Assembly: GCA_905193145.1 (NCBI GenBank)
Contig: CAJJNP010000025.1
Coordinates: forward strand, 1 to 27,018
DNA from: an uncultured Odoribacter sp.
GTDB lineage: Bacteria > Bacteroidota > Bacteroidia > Bacteroidales > Marinifilaceae
Direction of reading: 5' to 3'
DNA: 27,018 nucleotides
Position 1 is the stretch's first letter. Every line of letters begins with the position of its first letter. The notes below the pieces were generated by a model that saw only the letters and a list, made by a program, of their open reading frames with translations, had not been told where the DNA came from and did not search any database. Below are positions 1 to 7,655 of this stretch, piece after piece. The translations under genes were made by a program, and so were the position numbers.

Positions 1-414
1 TACTTTATTCTTGGCCTGTTCACTGCCTTGTACATCGTCCATGTAGTCAAGTACAGAATTGCAGCCTAAGATTTTTTTGTATACTTCAGCGTAGGTATTA
101 TAGTTGCTAAATTGGTCCTTCATGTCTTTTGACCATGAGTAAGCCAAACGGATTTGTTTTACTTTCCCTTCTTCTGAGCTTTCTGCCTTCCAGTTAGGAC
201 GTATGCTTACATCATCGTCAAAAACACCTAAAACACTGAAAAATCTTCCGTCATTTAGGCCTGGCCCCATATAGGCTTCTCCTAATAATAATTCATCCAA
301 TGATTGAATCAGCTGAGGTACGAACTCGCTTTGTGACTTTGGTTCCAAAAAACTATTGCACGAGGTGATGAAAACCACTGAAAGCAAGAATGTGTATTTG
401 ATAATTTTATTCAT
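1..414 (-). CDS. SusD/RagB-family outer-membrane lipoprotein, N-terminal part only
   Basis: Partial gene: it starts with ATG at 414 on the minus strand and stays open for 138 codons to the left edge, so the C-terminus is outside the window. The first 19 residues are a lipoprotein signal: basic start MNKIIKY, hydrophobic core, then lipobox ITSC with Cys19 as the lipidation site. The residues after the Cys (NSFLEPKSQSEF) are typical of SusD-like proteins. It starts 11 bases after the susC stop, so the two are surely co-transcribed. Known family role: surface lipoprotein that caps the SusC barrel and binds the glycan or peptide ligand. The substrate cannot be told from this fragment. Family assignment is firm because of the lipobox, the sequence style and the SusC neighbour. 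Confidence 0.9.
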   Translation of the reverse strand, partial: MNKIIKYTFLLSVVFITSCNSFLEPKSQSEFVPQLIQSLDELLLGEAYMGPGLNDGRFFSVLGVFDDDVSIRPNWKAESSEEGKVKQIRLAYSWSKDMKDQFSNYNTYAEVYKKILGCNSVLDYMDDVQGSEQAKNKV

Positions 415-425
415 AGTTTTTTATT

Positions 426-3400
426 TTAAAATCCAACAGTTATACCGAAAGAATATGTTTTAGGCTGTATGCTATCTCCTAATTCTGGGTCGAAACCATG
501 GAATTTTTTGTCAGCTACAACAAAAACGTTGTTCATGATAGCATTGATTGAAAGGCTCTTTACTTTCATCTTTGCACAGATCTTGTCATTTGCAGTCCAT
601 GTTAAAGACATTTGTTGGCAACGTAAGAAATTTGCATTGGCTACCATAATGTCTGATTCGCCCCACATTTGATACATGTTGTAGGTCCTGCCATCTTGTA
701 ATCTCCAATAATTGGTGATGCGTCCAGTATATACTCCTGGAATATTGGAGTTTGCTTCATCTCCAGGTTTTTTCCATCGGTTGGTCAGGTCTTTGCTTAG
801 ATTAACATTAGATAATGGAATGTTTCCTAAATTTGGATAGGGGTTTGGAAGTCTTTTTTTAGCTCCTAGCAATAAAGAAAAATTAGCTCCGAAAGTTAAA
901 CCTTTCCATCTGAGGCGGGTCGTGAGTCCTCCTGTGAAATCCGGTTCCATTTTTCCTGAATATACAAGCATGTCTGTGTATTCACTGACTCCTTTTAGTA
1001 AGGGGGCTCCGTTTTCATCTTTTAGAATATTGCCTTGTGCATCTTCTTGAAATAGACGGTTGAATTCTGGACTACCATCCACGGAACTTAATCTCTTGAA
1101 ATCATATGACCAAAAGCTAGAAAGGGCAAATCCTTCTTTTAGAACTTTGTCTGAGGAACCGGAAATATAGTCTTGCAGGCTTATTTCGCTAATTGATTGC
1201 GTCTTTGCTTTGTTCCAGTTTTTGGATGAGTTGAATCCAATTGTCCAGGCCCAGTCTTTGGTACGAATAGGTGTGATGTTTAAAGTGTATTCAATACCAG
1301 AGTTGACAATACGTCCTCCATTGACTTCGGTTCCTACTCGTCCATATTCGAGCGCTATGGCTTGGTTTACAATATTATTTGATTTTTTTGTATAGTATTC
1401 AATATTCATTGAAATCCATTGAATTACTTGAATGTCTAGACCAAAGTTCCAAGTTTTTGTACGTTCCCAACTCAGATGGGGGTTGGGGATACGTGAGATT
1501 TTAGACATGTAATCTCCATAGTATGGTTTAATGGCATCCATTCTTAAAATTAGTTCAGGACTAATAGAGTTTACTGCATTCCCTTGAATACCATAGGATG
1601 CTCGTAAGTTGAACTGGTTAATGATGTTTGAGATGTTTTGTAGCCAGGGTTCTTGTACTACATTCCATGATGCACCGAAAGAGTAAGTCGGGTCAAAACG
1701 CTTGTTTTGGTCCTGGCCGAAACGGTTTGAAGCGTCATTACGCATGCTTGCGTTTATCACATATCGATTTTTGAAGGAGTAGGCTAATGTGGCAAATATA
1801 GAAAATTGATTGGTTGTTAATGTATTGCGCAACCATCCATTGCCATTATATAGCTCTTCAAATAATCCTAAGCCTGGTGCAGGTCTGCTACCTATAGGAA
1901 CTAGTTCATTTAGAGGGGTTGGTTTTACAACACTTTCTCCTCTTTCCTTTACATAGCCAAACATTTTTTGCGATTTGTTTGCTATTTTGGTTGAGGTAAC
2001 CTCGGTTCCGATTAAAACGTTTAGGCGATGGTCTTCTTGGAATGTTTTTGAAAATGTGATTTTATTCTGAATATTCCACCCTTGTATATCAGAACTTCCA
2101 TTATATAATTCTCCTCCAGATGGAAGTATGGCTGCTTTGTATCTTTCAGAACCATAAGCTTCTGATCCGAAATCATATCCACGATATGTGGAAGCTACGT
2201 AGTAAGTTTGTTCTCCCGCATAGGCTTCTGAGGTCCCAATATTATTATTGATTCCTCCAACAAATTCATATTTTAACCATGGAAGAATATCCCATGAAAA
2301 ATTTAAATTTCCATTTATTTGAGAAGATTTGTTTAAAGAATAACTGTGGTCGATTTCGTTTAAAATATTATATCCTAAAATTACCGGGTTTTCATTGTAG
2401 GCATAATTAGTTCTGATACCTTGAAAATGTCTGCTTCCATCTTCGTTATAAGCCAATACCGAGCGGCTTGTTTCTGTCGCATATTCTAGTGGATTTACGT
2501 TTGCTGCATACCCCCAAGTTTTATTGATGCTACCTACTAAACTTAAGTCTACATGTACTTTGGGATGTAGTTGAATGCCTAAATTTACACGTCCACTTAG
2601 GTTTTTTGCGTCATTATTTATTTCAATTCCAGATTGATCACTATAGCCTAAAGATACATTATAAACGACTTTCTCGCTGCCTCCTGAAACGCTTAAATTA
2701 TGGTTATGGCTAAATGAGTTGCGCGTTAGGATGTCAAACCAATTGGTATTTGTACGTTCCAATCTGTGTATTGCATTTTCTGCTTCTTGTGGGGTAATCT
2801 GTTTGTTATAAAACATACTCATGATTCCTTCGTATGTATTTAAAGAGGCTACAGGAGCTTCGTTATAGATTGCTCCAGCAGCAAAGGCTTCGCGGCTGAA
2901 TTGAATTCGTTCTTGTGAGTTCATAAGGTTAAATAAGCCATAGTGAGGACGTGAGCGGAAAGAAAATGTTCCATTGTAATTTACTGTCATCCCCTCTTGT
3001 TTGCCACGTTTGGTAGTGATAACAATGACTCCATTAGCTGCTTTTGAACCATAAATTGCTGTTGCTGATGCATCTTTTAAGACTGTCACCGTTTCAATGT
3101 CTGCAGGATTAAGCCAAGAAATTTGGTTTCCAAGGATGTTTTTTAAATCATCAACCATTAAATCATTTTGATTTAATGGTATCGGGTCTGGTTGAATGAC
3201 TCCATCAACTACCCATAATGGATCTTGGTTTCCTAGAATGGTAGATGTTCCTCGAATGCGGATTTTTGGTGAAATCCCGACCCGAGAGCTTGTGTTCATT
3301 ACCATCATTCCGGCAACTCTACCTTGTAGCATTTGGTCTACAGATGTATAGACAGGCATCATGATGTCTGATGCTTTAACTGTGCTTACAGAACCGACAA

Positions 3401-4037
3401 CATCGCTTTTTCGAAGTGTTTGGTAGCCTGTTACGACGACTTCATCCATTGTCTCTGTTGACTCTTTTAATACAACGTTGATATTCTCTTGGCCTGTGTA
3501 TGGAACTTTGTAAGGAGCCATACCGATGAAGGAATATATGATGTTTAGGTTGTCTTTTGGGGGAACTGTAAAGATATAGTTTCCGTTGCTATCTGTTGTG
3601 GTTCCAACATATGTTCCTTCGATAAGGATTGTAACTCCTGCAAGAGGTTCTCCTTTTTCATCAGTTACTCGCCCTCTGATTTTGACGACCGAGGTTTGAG
3701 GTTGTGGCTTAATAAATATTATTTTATCTTCTATTAAGTAAGTTAGACTATGTTCTTTTAAAACAATATCTAAAATTTCTTGTACGGATACGCCTTCTCT
3801 TTGGATGGAGATGTTTTTAATAGAGGCAACATCTTGATTAGAATACATAAATCGGTATTCACTTTGTTTTTGAATGTTTTCAAAAACATTTACGAGAGTC
3901 CCATTTTTTATGTCGATACTTAATTGTGCTTTGTATTGGGCGATTGAAAGTCCCGGAAAAAGCAATAAAAACATAAATAAATGAACTGCACCTCTAATTT
4001 TCTTTTTAGGAGGTAGAAAAAAATCATTTTCTTTCAT
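426..4037 (-). CDS. SusC/RagA-family TonB-dependent outer-membrane transporter with STN signalling domain
   Basis: A 1203-residue TonB-linked outer-membrane importer. Order of parts: basic start and signal peptide to about residue 33 (cleavage near SIA-Q); STN (secretin/TonB N-terminal) domain about 38-110; carboxypeptidase-regulatory-like beta-sandwich about 119-190, with RGRVTDEKGEPLAGV; TonB-box-like MDEVVVTG about 197-204; plug about 205-345 with the SusC signature DPLWVVDGV (272-280); then the beta-barrel ending in aromatic Phe. The STN domain is the part that contacts FecR in signalling transporters, and fecR and an ECF sigma gene lie just upstream, so ligand binding probably switches on this operon. 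With SusD it forms the surface import complex, energised by TonB. No glycoside hydrolase or peptidase of the locus is visible, so the substrate is unknown. Confidence 0.95.
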   Translation of the reverse strand: MKENDFFLPPKKKIRGAVHLFMFLLLFPGLSIAQYKAQLSIDIKNGTLVNVFENIQKQSEYRFMYSNQDVASIKNISIQREGVSVQEILDIVLKEHSLTYLIEDKIIFIKPQPQTSVVKIRGRVTDEKGEPLAGVTILIEGTYVGTTTDSNGNYIFTVPPKDNLNIIYSFIGMAPYKVPYTGQENINVVLKESTETMDEVVVTGYQTLRKSDVVGSVSTVKASDIMMPVYTSVDQMLQGRVAGMMVMNTSSRVGISPKIRIRGTSTILGNQDPLWVVDGVIQPDPIPLNQNDLMVDDLKNILGNQISWLNPADIETVTVLKDASATAIYGSKAANGVIVITTKRGKQEGMTVNYNGTFSFRSRPHYGLFNLMNSQERIQFSREAFAAGAIYNEAPVASLNTYEGIMSMFYNKQITPQEAENAIHRLERTNTNWFDILTRNSFSHNHNLSVSGGSEKVVYNVSLGYSDQSGIEINNDAKNLSGRVNLGIQLHPKVHVDLSLVGSINKTWGYAANVNPLEYATETSRSVLAYNEDGSRHFQGIRTNYAYNENPVILGYNILNEIDHSYSLNKSSQINGNLNFSWDILPWLKYEFVGGINNNIGTSEAYAGEQTYYVASTYRGYDFGSEAYGSERYKAAILPSGGELYNGSSDIQGWNIQNKITFSKTFQEDHRLNVLIGTEVTSTKIANKSQKMFGYVKERGESVVKPTPLNELVPIGSRPAPGLGLFEELYNGNGWLRNTLTTNQFSIFATLAYSFKNRYVINASMRNDASNRFGQDQNKRFDPTYSFGASWNVVQEPWLQNISNIINQFNLRASYGIQGNAVNSISPELILRMDAIKPYYGDYMSKISRIPNPHLSWERTKTWNFGLDIQVIQWISMNIEYYTKKSNNIVNQAIALEYGRVGTEVNGGRIVNSGIEYTLNITPIRTKDWAWTIGFNSSKNWNKAKTQSISEISLQDYISGSSDKVLKEGFALSSFWSYDFKRLSSVDGSPEFNRLFQEDAQGNILKDENGAPLLKGVSEYTDMLVYSGKMEPDFTGGLTTRLRWKGLTFGANFSLLLGAKKRLPNPYPNLGNIPLSNVNLSKDLTNRWKKPGDEANSNIPGVYTGRITNYWRLQDGRTYNMYQMWGESDIMVANANFLRCQQMSLTWTANDKICAKMKVKSLSINAIMNNVFVVADKKFHGFDPELGDSIQPKTYSFGITVGF

Positions 4038-4067
4038 AGCTTTGTAAAACAGTTTTAATTAAACAAT

Positions 4068-4083
4068 ATCCACTTTTGTGGGT
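4068..4083. other. Small hairpin in the susC leader
   Basis: ATCCAC and GTGGGT can pair around a TTTT loop (one T-G pair). It lies between the larger fecR-susC hairpin and the susC start at 4037, within the 5' leader of susC on the minus strand. It may act with the larger hairpin in mRNA processing or translation control. Weak by itself. Confidence 0.3.
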
Positions 4084-4088
4084 TATCG

Positions 4089-4119
4089 GTGCAGAGATTG
4101 CTGGATCCAATCTCTGCAC
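4089..4119. promoter_or_regulatory. Perfect 12-bp hairpin between fecR and susC
   Basis: The arms GTGCAGAGATTG (4089-4100) and its exact complement (4108-4119) enclose a 7-base loop (4101-4107). It lies 3 bases after the fecR stop in the minus-strand transcription direction. In that direction no U-run follows (the next bases are CGATAACCC), so it is not a classical intrinsic terminator. A processing or stabilising structure that sets different levels of fecR and susC mRNA is more likely. In the plus direction it is followed by TTTT, but no gene reads toward it. Confidence 0.6.
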
Positions 4120-4121
4120 TT

Positions 4122-5270
4122 TTAATATTCTTTGATAGTTACAGCGTTATCTTTTATTTCAAATTTTACTTTCTCTAATATTTCAAACTTTTTCAGTAAT
4201 TCTTCTATGTTTTTATATCTGATCAATTCGCCTGTGAATGGAATTTGTTCTAATTTTGATGAAGTGTAGAATACATTTACATCGTACCAACGTGCTAAGG
4301 TTTTCATGATATCTCCTAATGGTTCGTTGATGAAAATATATTTTCCATTTCGCCATGCTGTGAATGTGTTGGTGTTGACTTTGTTGACGATTATTTCATT
4401 GTTATGAAGTTTTGCCTGTTCTCCCGGCTTTAATGTTACAGATGATGTTGCTGTATTAATATTGACACACCCTTCTTCTAGAGTTGTGAGTGCATAATCT
4501 TCATCTCTGTATGATCTGACACCAAAGGAGGTTCCTAATACTTGGATCTGTAGATTCTTTGATTCTACAAAAAAAGGTTTGTTTGGGTTATGAGATACTT
4601 CAAAATAGGCTTCTCCTGTTAAATATACACGTCTTTCTTTTCCTTCAAATTTAGAGGCATATTTTAATTCACTTTCAGAGTTTAACCATACTTTTGTTCC
4701 GTCTGATAGGCGGACAAAGAATTCTCCTCCTCTGGGGATTTTTAATTTATGAGTCTTAATGTCGGTTGTTTGTTTCGTTTTTTTATATTGTAATGTATTA
4801 TGTTGGATAAAGATGTTGGTATCTATTTCATGTATGATTGTATTGGAATCCGTTTCGATATAAATAGTTTTGTCTTCACCAATGGTTAAAATGGCTTTGG
4901 AGCTACCAGGTATAATTGATGTGTATTCCGCAGGGGGAGTTTCTTGGTTTTGGAATGGAATAATACCCCATATTGCAAATATGAACGGAAGTAATACTGC
5001 TGCATAGGATAGGTAGCCAATAAATCTTTTACGTTTGTTTTCTTTGATTCTTTGTTTAAGTAAAAGGAATTTTGGGTTGTAGTCATGTTCTTCGTACTGT
5101 TGACGGAATTGTTCAAAACCATCTATTTGGCTGACCTTTTGAAAAAGTTCTTCATTTTCAAATTTTTCTTTTCGCCATGTTAATAGTTGCTCTTCTTCTT
5201 GTGGATTAATGCTTTTGGTTTTATAAGCAATGAGCAGTTTTGAAATTTTATGGAGTAGATATATTTTCAC
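4122..5270 (-). CDS. FecR-family anti-sigma factor
   Basis: A 382-residue inner-membrane anti-sigma factor, typical length for Bacteroidetes FecR. Residues 1-80 are cytoplasmic and charged, with the short helical segment that binds the ECF sigma factor. One membrane segment lies at about 84-106 (GYLSYAAVLLPFIFAIWGII). The periplasmic FecR domain is about 178-270, with IPRGGEFFVRLSDGTKVWLN and LTGEAYFEVSHNPNKPF. A C-terminal domain of the DUF4974 type is about 308-380. It sits between the sigma gene (63 bases upstream) and susC. Known mechanism: the STN domain of a loaded transporter contacts the FecR periplasmic domain and frees the sigma factor. Here all three partners are adjacent, so this pairing is a strong inference. 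Confidence 0.95.
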   Translation of the reverse strand: MKIYLLHKISKLLIAYKTKSINPQEEEQLLTWRKEKFENEELFQKVSQIDGFEQFRQQYEEHDYNPKFLLLKQRIKENKRKRFIGYLSYAAVLLPFIFAIWGIIPFQNQETPPAEYTSIIPGSSKAILTIGEDKTIYIETDSNTIIHEIDTNIFIQHNTLQYKKTKQTTDIKTHKLKIPRGGEFFVRLSDGTKVWLNSESELKYASKFEGKERRVYLTGEAYFEVSHNPNKPFFVESKNLQIQVLGTSFGVRSYRDEDYALTTLEEGCVNINTATSSVTLKPGEQAKLHNNEIIVNKVNTNTFTAWRNGKYIFINEPLGDIMKTLARWYDVNVFYTSSKLEQIPFTGELIRYKNIEELLKKFEILEKVKFEIKDNAVTIKEY

Positions 5271-5333
5271 TTTCTTCGTTTTTTTAGTTAAGACACCGCC
5301 GAATGAAGAAGTGGGTATCCTATATTAAAAAAA

Positions 5334-5891
5334 TTATAGAAAGATTCCAATGATGTTGAATAATAATTTGTAGCGTTCTCTTAGGATATGCTTTGCTTTT
5401 TTTCTTTGTGTCTTGACAGTTTCGATGGACAGGTGCATTGCTTTAGCTATCATTTCGGAAGTTTCCCCTTGTAGGACTCTTTCAAAGATGATTCTGCATT
5501 GTGGAGGTAGTTCATCTAAAAGCTGGTATAATTCCCTGTATACTTCATTTTCGATAGTGTCGTTGATAAATGTTGTTTCGTTATTGTAGATTTCGTCATA
5601 GTAATAGCTCTCTCGAAGTTTGCGCCTTTTTTCATTGCGGATATAGTTTAGACAACTATTTTTGACGGAGGTATACAAGTATGATTGTAGTGTAAGAATA
5701 TCATGAAAGATTTGGCGCTCTTCATATAATTTATAGAATATTTCCTGTACAATGTCCTCTGCTGCCTCTTTTTCAATAGAAAACTTTTGAGCAAAGATGC
5801 ATAGCGCAATGAAGAATTTTTTGTACAGTGTATAAAAAGCTTCTGTATTACCTTTTGATAAAGCGTTTATATCTAGTTCTGATTTGTTCAT
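5334..5891 (-). CDS. ECF-type RNA polymerase sigma factor, FecI-like
   Basis: A 185-residue sigma-70-family protein with only regions 2 and 4. Region 2 is about residues 20-88 (AAEDIVQEIFYKLYEE, LQSYLYTSVKNSCLNYIRNEKRRK). Region 4 is about 118-172 (LLDELPPQCRIIFERVLQGE, then helix-turn-helix MIAKAMHLSIETVKTQRKKA). It is the first gene of the minus-strand run leading to fecR and susC and is divergent from the RNase H gene. It probably directs polymerase to the susC operon and perhaps to itself. The cognate promoter cannot be named from one locus. The ATG at 5889-5891 gives a normal family N-terminus. Confidence 0.95.
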   Translation of the reverse strand: MNKSELDINALSKGNTEAFYTLYKKFFIALCIFAQKFSIEKEAAEDIVQEIFYKLYEERQIFHDILTLQSYLYTSVKNSCLNYIRNEKRRKLRESYYYDEIYNNETTFINDTIENEVYRELYQLLDELPPQCRIIFERVLQGETSEMIAKAMHLSIETVKTQRKKAKHILRERYKLLFNIIGIFL

Positions 5892-6048
5892 TAACCAAGT
5901 GTTTCAATGACGCTATAAAAATAGTAAAAATAATTCAAAGGGCATAAGGGGCGTATTGGATAGGGTGGGTTTTATGTTTTTTGAAAAAATGGCTATTTTT
6001 GTCATTGAGGAAAGGAAGGGTGAAGTTTGATTTATAATCTTGTAAAAT

Positions 6049-6537
6049 ATGGCATCTATTAATATAATAATGTATACTGATGGCGCTGCTAGTGGAAACC
6101 CTGGACCGGGAGGTTTTGGTGTTTTGTTGTTAGCCGGTGTGCATAGAAAGGAAATTTCCGGAGGATTTCGTAAAACAACAAACAACCGGATGGAGCTGTT
6201 GGCTGTCATTGTGGGTTTGGAAGCATTACGGTTTGAGGGTATGGAGGTTACTATTTTTTCTGATTCCAAGTATGTTGTAGATGCTGTTGAAAAAGGTTGG
6301 GTGTTCGGTTGGGAGAAAAAAAGGTTTAAGGATAAGAAGAATCCCGATTTGTGGATGCGCTTTTTAGCTATTTATCGAAAGCATCGTGTGAAGTTTGTTT
6401 GGGTGAAAGGCCATGCTGATAATCCTGGAAATGAGAGATGTGATCAGTTGGCTGTGGAGGCTTATAAACAACAAAATTTAGGCGTAGATTCGTATTATGA
6501 AGCGGAATCTGATAAAAACGATTGTTTTTTTAGTTAA
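6049..6537 (+). CDS. rnhA: Ribonuclease HI
   Basis: A 162-residue type 1 RNase H that cuts the RNA strand of RNA-DNA hybrids, as in Okazaki primer removal and R-loop clearance. The four metal-binding acidic residues are present: Asp11 in the opening [14 protein letters not shown] motif, Glu49 in NNRMELLA, Asp72 in IFSDSKYV, and Asp132 in GNERCDQLA. His122 is in [10 protein letters not shown]. The basic handle region [15 protein letters not shown] (about 88-102) matches bacterial RNase HI. No N-terminal hybrid-binding domain is present. The extra C-terminal tail of about 20 acidic and polar residues ends in CFFS. A weak TAATCTTG box at 6035-6042 sits so close to the ATG that the message could have almost no leader. 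Confidence 0.93.
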   Translation: MASINIIMYTDGAASGNPGPGGFGVLLLAGVHRKEISGGFRKTTNNRMELLAVIVGLEALRFEGMEVTIFSDSKYVVDAVEKGWVFGWEKKRFKDKKNPDLWMRFLAIYRKHRVKFVWVKGHADNPGNERCDQLAVEAYKQQNLGVDSYYEAESDKNDCFFS

Positions 6538-6584
6538 AACGCAAAAATTATAGCAAATTTCAAATAAGTAAGCGTTTAAATGGT

Positions 6585-6592
6585 TACTTTTG
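6585..6592 (+). promoter_or_regulatory. Bacteroides-type -7 box (TACTTTTG) for the threonine dehydrogenase gene
   Basis: TACTTTTG matches the TAnnTTTG consensus exactly and lies 31 bases before the ATG at 6624, a plausible distance. I see no good TTTG about 20 bases upstream, so the -33 element is weak. Confidence 0.5.
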
Positions 6593-6623
6593 CAACGTTT
6601 TCGAATTATAATTTAACTCTGCG

Positions 6624-7592
6624 ATGAAAAAGATATTAATCGTTGGTGCTGGAGGTCAAATCGGTTCTGAACTGGTTCCTCATTTAAGGTCAATTTATGG
6701 TAATAACAATGTAGTGGCAGCTGATATCAGTGCCGATAAATGCCGTGCTTTGGCTGAAGCTGGACCATTTGAAGAGCTGAATGCTTTAGATGGAGAGGCT
6801 TATACAGCTGTTGTCAAAAAGTATGGCATTGATACTATTTTCAATTTGGTGGCTTTGTTGTCCGCAACAGGAGAGAAAAACCCCAAATTAGCGTGGGATA
6901 TCAACATTGGCGCATTGACCAATGCTTTGTATATCGGAAAAGATAACAATTGTGCTGTGTTTACTCCAAGTTCAATTGGAGCATTTGGTAACGATACTCC
7001 GAAGGACAAAACTCCGCAGGATACTTTGCAGCGTTCTAATACGACTATGTATGGTGTTTGTAAAGTGACCGGTGAGCTGTTGAGTGATTATTATTTCAAC
7101 CGTTTTGGAGTGGATACTCGTAGCGTTCGTTTCCCGGGTCTGATTTCTTATGTGACTTTACCTGGCGGAGGAACTACAGATTACGCTGTTGAGATTTATT
7201 ATGATGCAATCCGTAAAGGTTCTTTTACTTGTAATGTTAAAGAGGGAACTTATATGGATATGATGTATATGCCGGATGCTTTGAATGCTGTTGTTCAGTT
7301 GATGGAGGCTGATCCTGCAAAATTGAAACACCGTAATAGCTTCAATATTGCTTCTATGAGTTTTGAACCGGAACAGATTGCTGCTGAAATTCGCAAACAC
7401 CTTCCGGATTTCAAAATGGATTATCAGATTGATCCTGTAAAACAGGCTATTGCTGATAGCTGGCCTAATAGTATGGACGACTCTTGTGCTCGTGAAGAAT
7501 GGGGTTGGGCTCCTAAATTCGATTTAAAGAGCATGACTGATGATATGTTGGTAAAAGTAAAAGAGAAATTTGACAAGGGATTGATTAAATAA
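6624..7592 (+). CDS. Short-chain (NAD-dependent epimerase-like) L-threonine 3-dehydrogenase
   Basis: A 322-residue Rossmann enzyme of the extended SDR family. The nucleotide-binding GAGGQIGSELV is at about 8-18. The acidic residue of AADIS (Asp34) favours NAD over NADP. The catalytic set is Ser116/Ser117 in TPSSIGAFG with Tyr143 and Lys147 in YGVCK. SIGAFG and TTDYAVEIYYDA (about 194-205) are characteristic of SDR-type threonine dehydrogenases rather than sugar epimerases. The reaction would be L-threonine + NAD to 2-amino-3-ketobutyrate, feeding glycine and acetyl-CoA. The partner CoA ligase (kbl), often nearby, is not in this window. It has its own promoter-like box and is followed by a strong bidirectional terminator. 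Alternative: an unassigned NAD-dependent epimerase/dehydratase. Confidence 0.8.
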   Translation: MKKILIVGAGGQIGSELVPHLRSIYGNNNVVAADISADKCRALAEAGPFEELNALDGEAYTAVVKKYGIDTIFNLVALLSATGEKNPKLAWDINIGALTNALYIGKDNNCAVFTPSSIGAFGNDTPKDKTPQDTLQRSNTTMYGVCKVTGELLSDYYFNRFGVDTRSVRFPGLISYVTLPGGGTTDYAVEIYYDAIRKGSFTCNVKEGTYMDMMYMPDALNAVVQLMEADPAKLKHRNSFNIASMSFEPEQIAAEIRKHLPDFKMDYQIDPVKQAIADSWPNSMDDSCAREEWGWAPKFDLKSMTDDMLVKVKEKFDKGLIK

Positions 7593-7613
7593 TAGTCTCT
7601 TTGAGAAAAATAT

Positions 7614-7645
7614 AAAAGGCTAAAAACATTTGTTTTTAGCCTTTT
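7614..7645. terminator. Bidirectional intrinsic terminator
   Basis: Arms at 7614-7627 (AAAAGGCTAAAAAC) and 7632-7645 are exactly complementary over 14 bp with a 4-base loop. The A-rich and T-rich flanks give a U-tract in either direction. It sits between the convergent threonine dehydrogenase and esterase genes and can end both transcripts. Confidence 0.88.
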
Positions 7646-7655
7646 ATTTGTATTG

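Noticed and set aside
5913..6269. Minus-strand open frame of 118 codons
   Set aside because: It is the antisense shadow of rnhA (PGPGF mirror of the GNPGPGG region) and has no features of its own.
6624..7592. UDP-sugar epimerase for the SDR protein
   Set aside because: SIGAFG and TTDYAVEIYYDA fit threonine dehydrogenase of the SDR type better, and no sugar-nucleotide genes are nearby.
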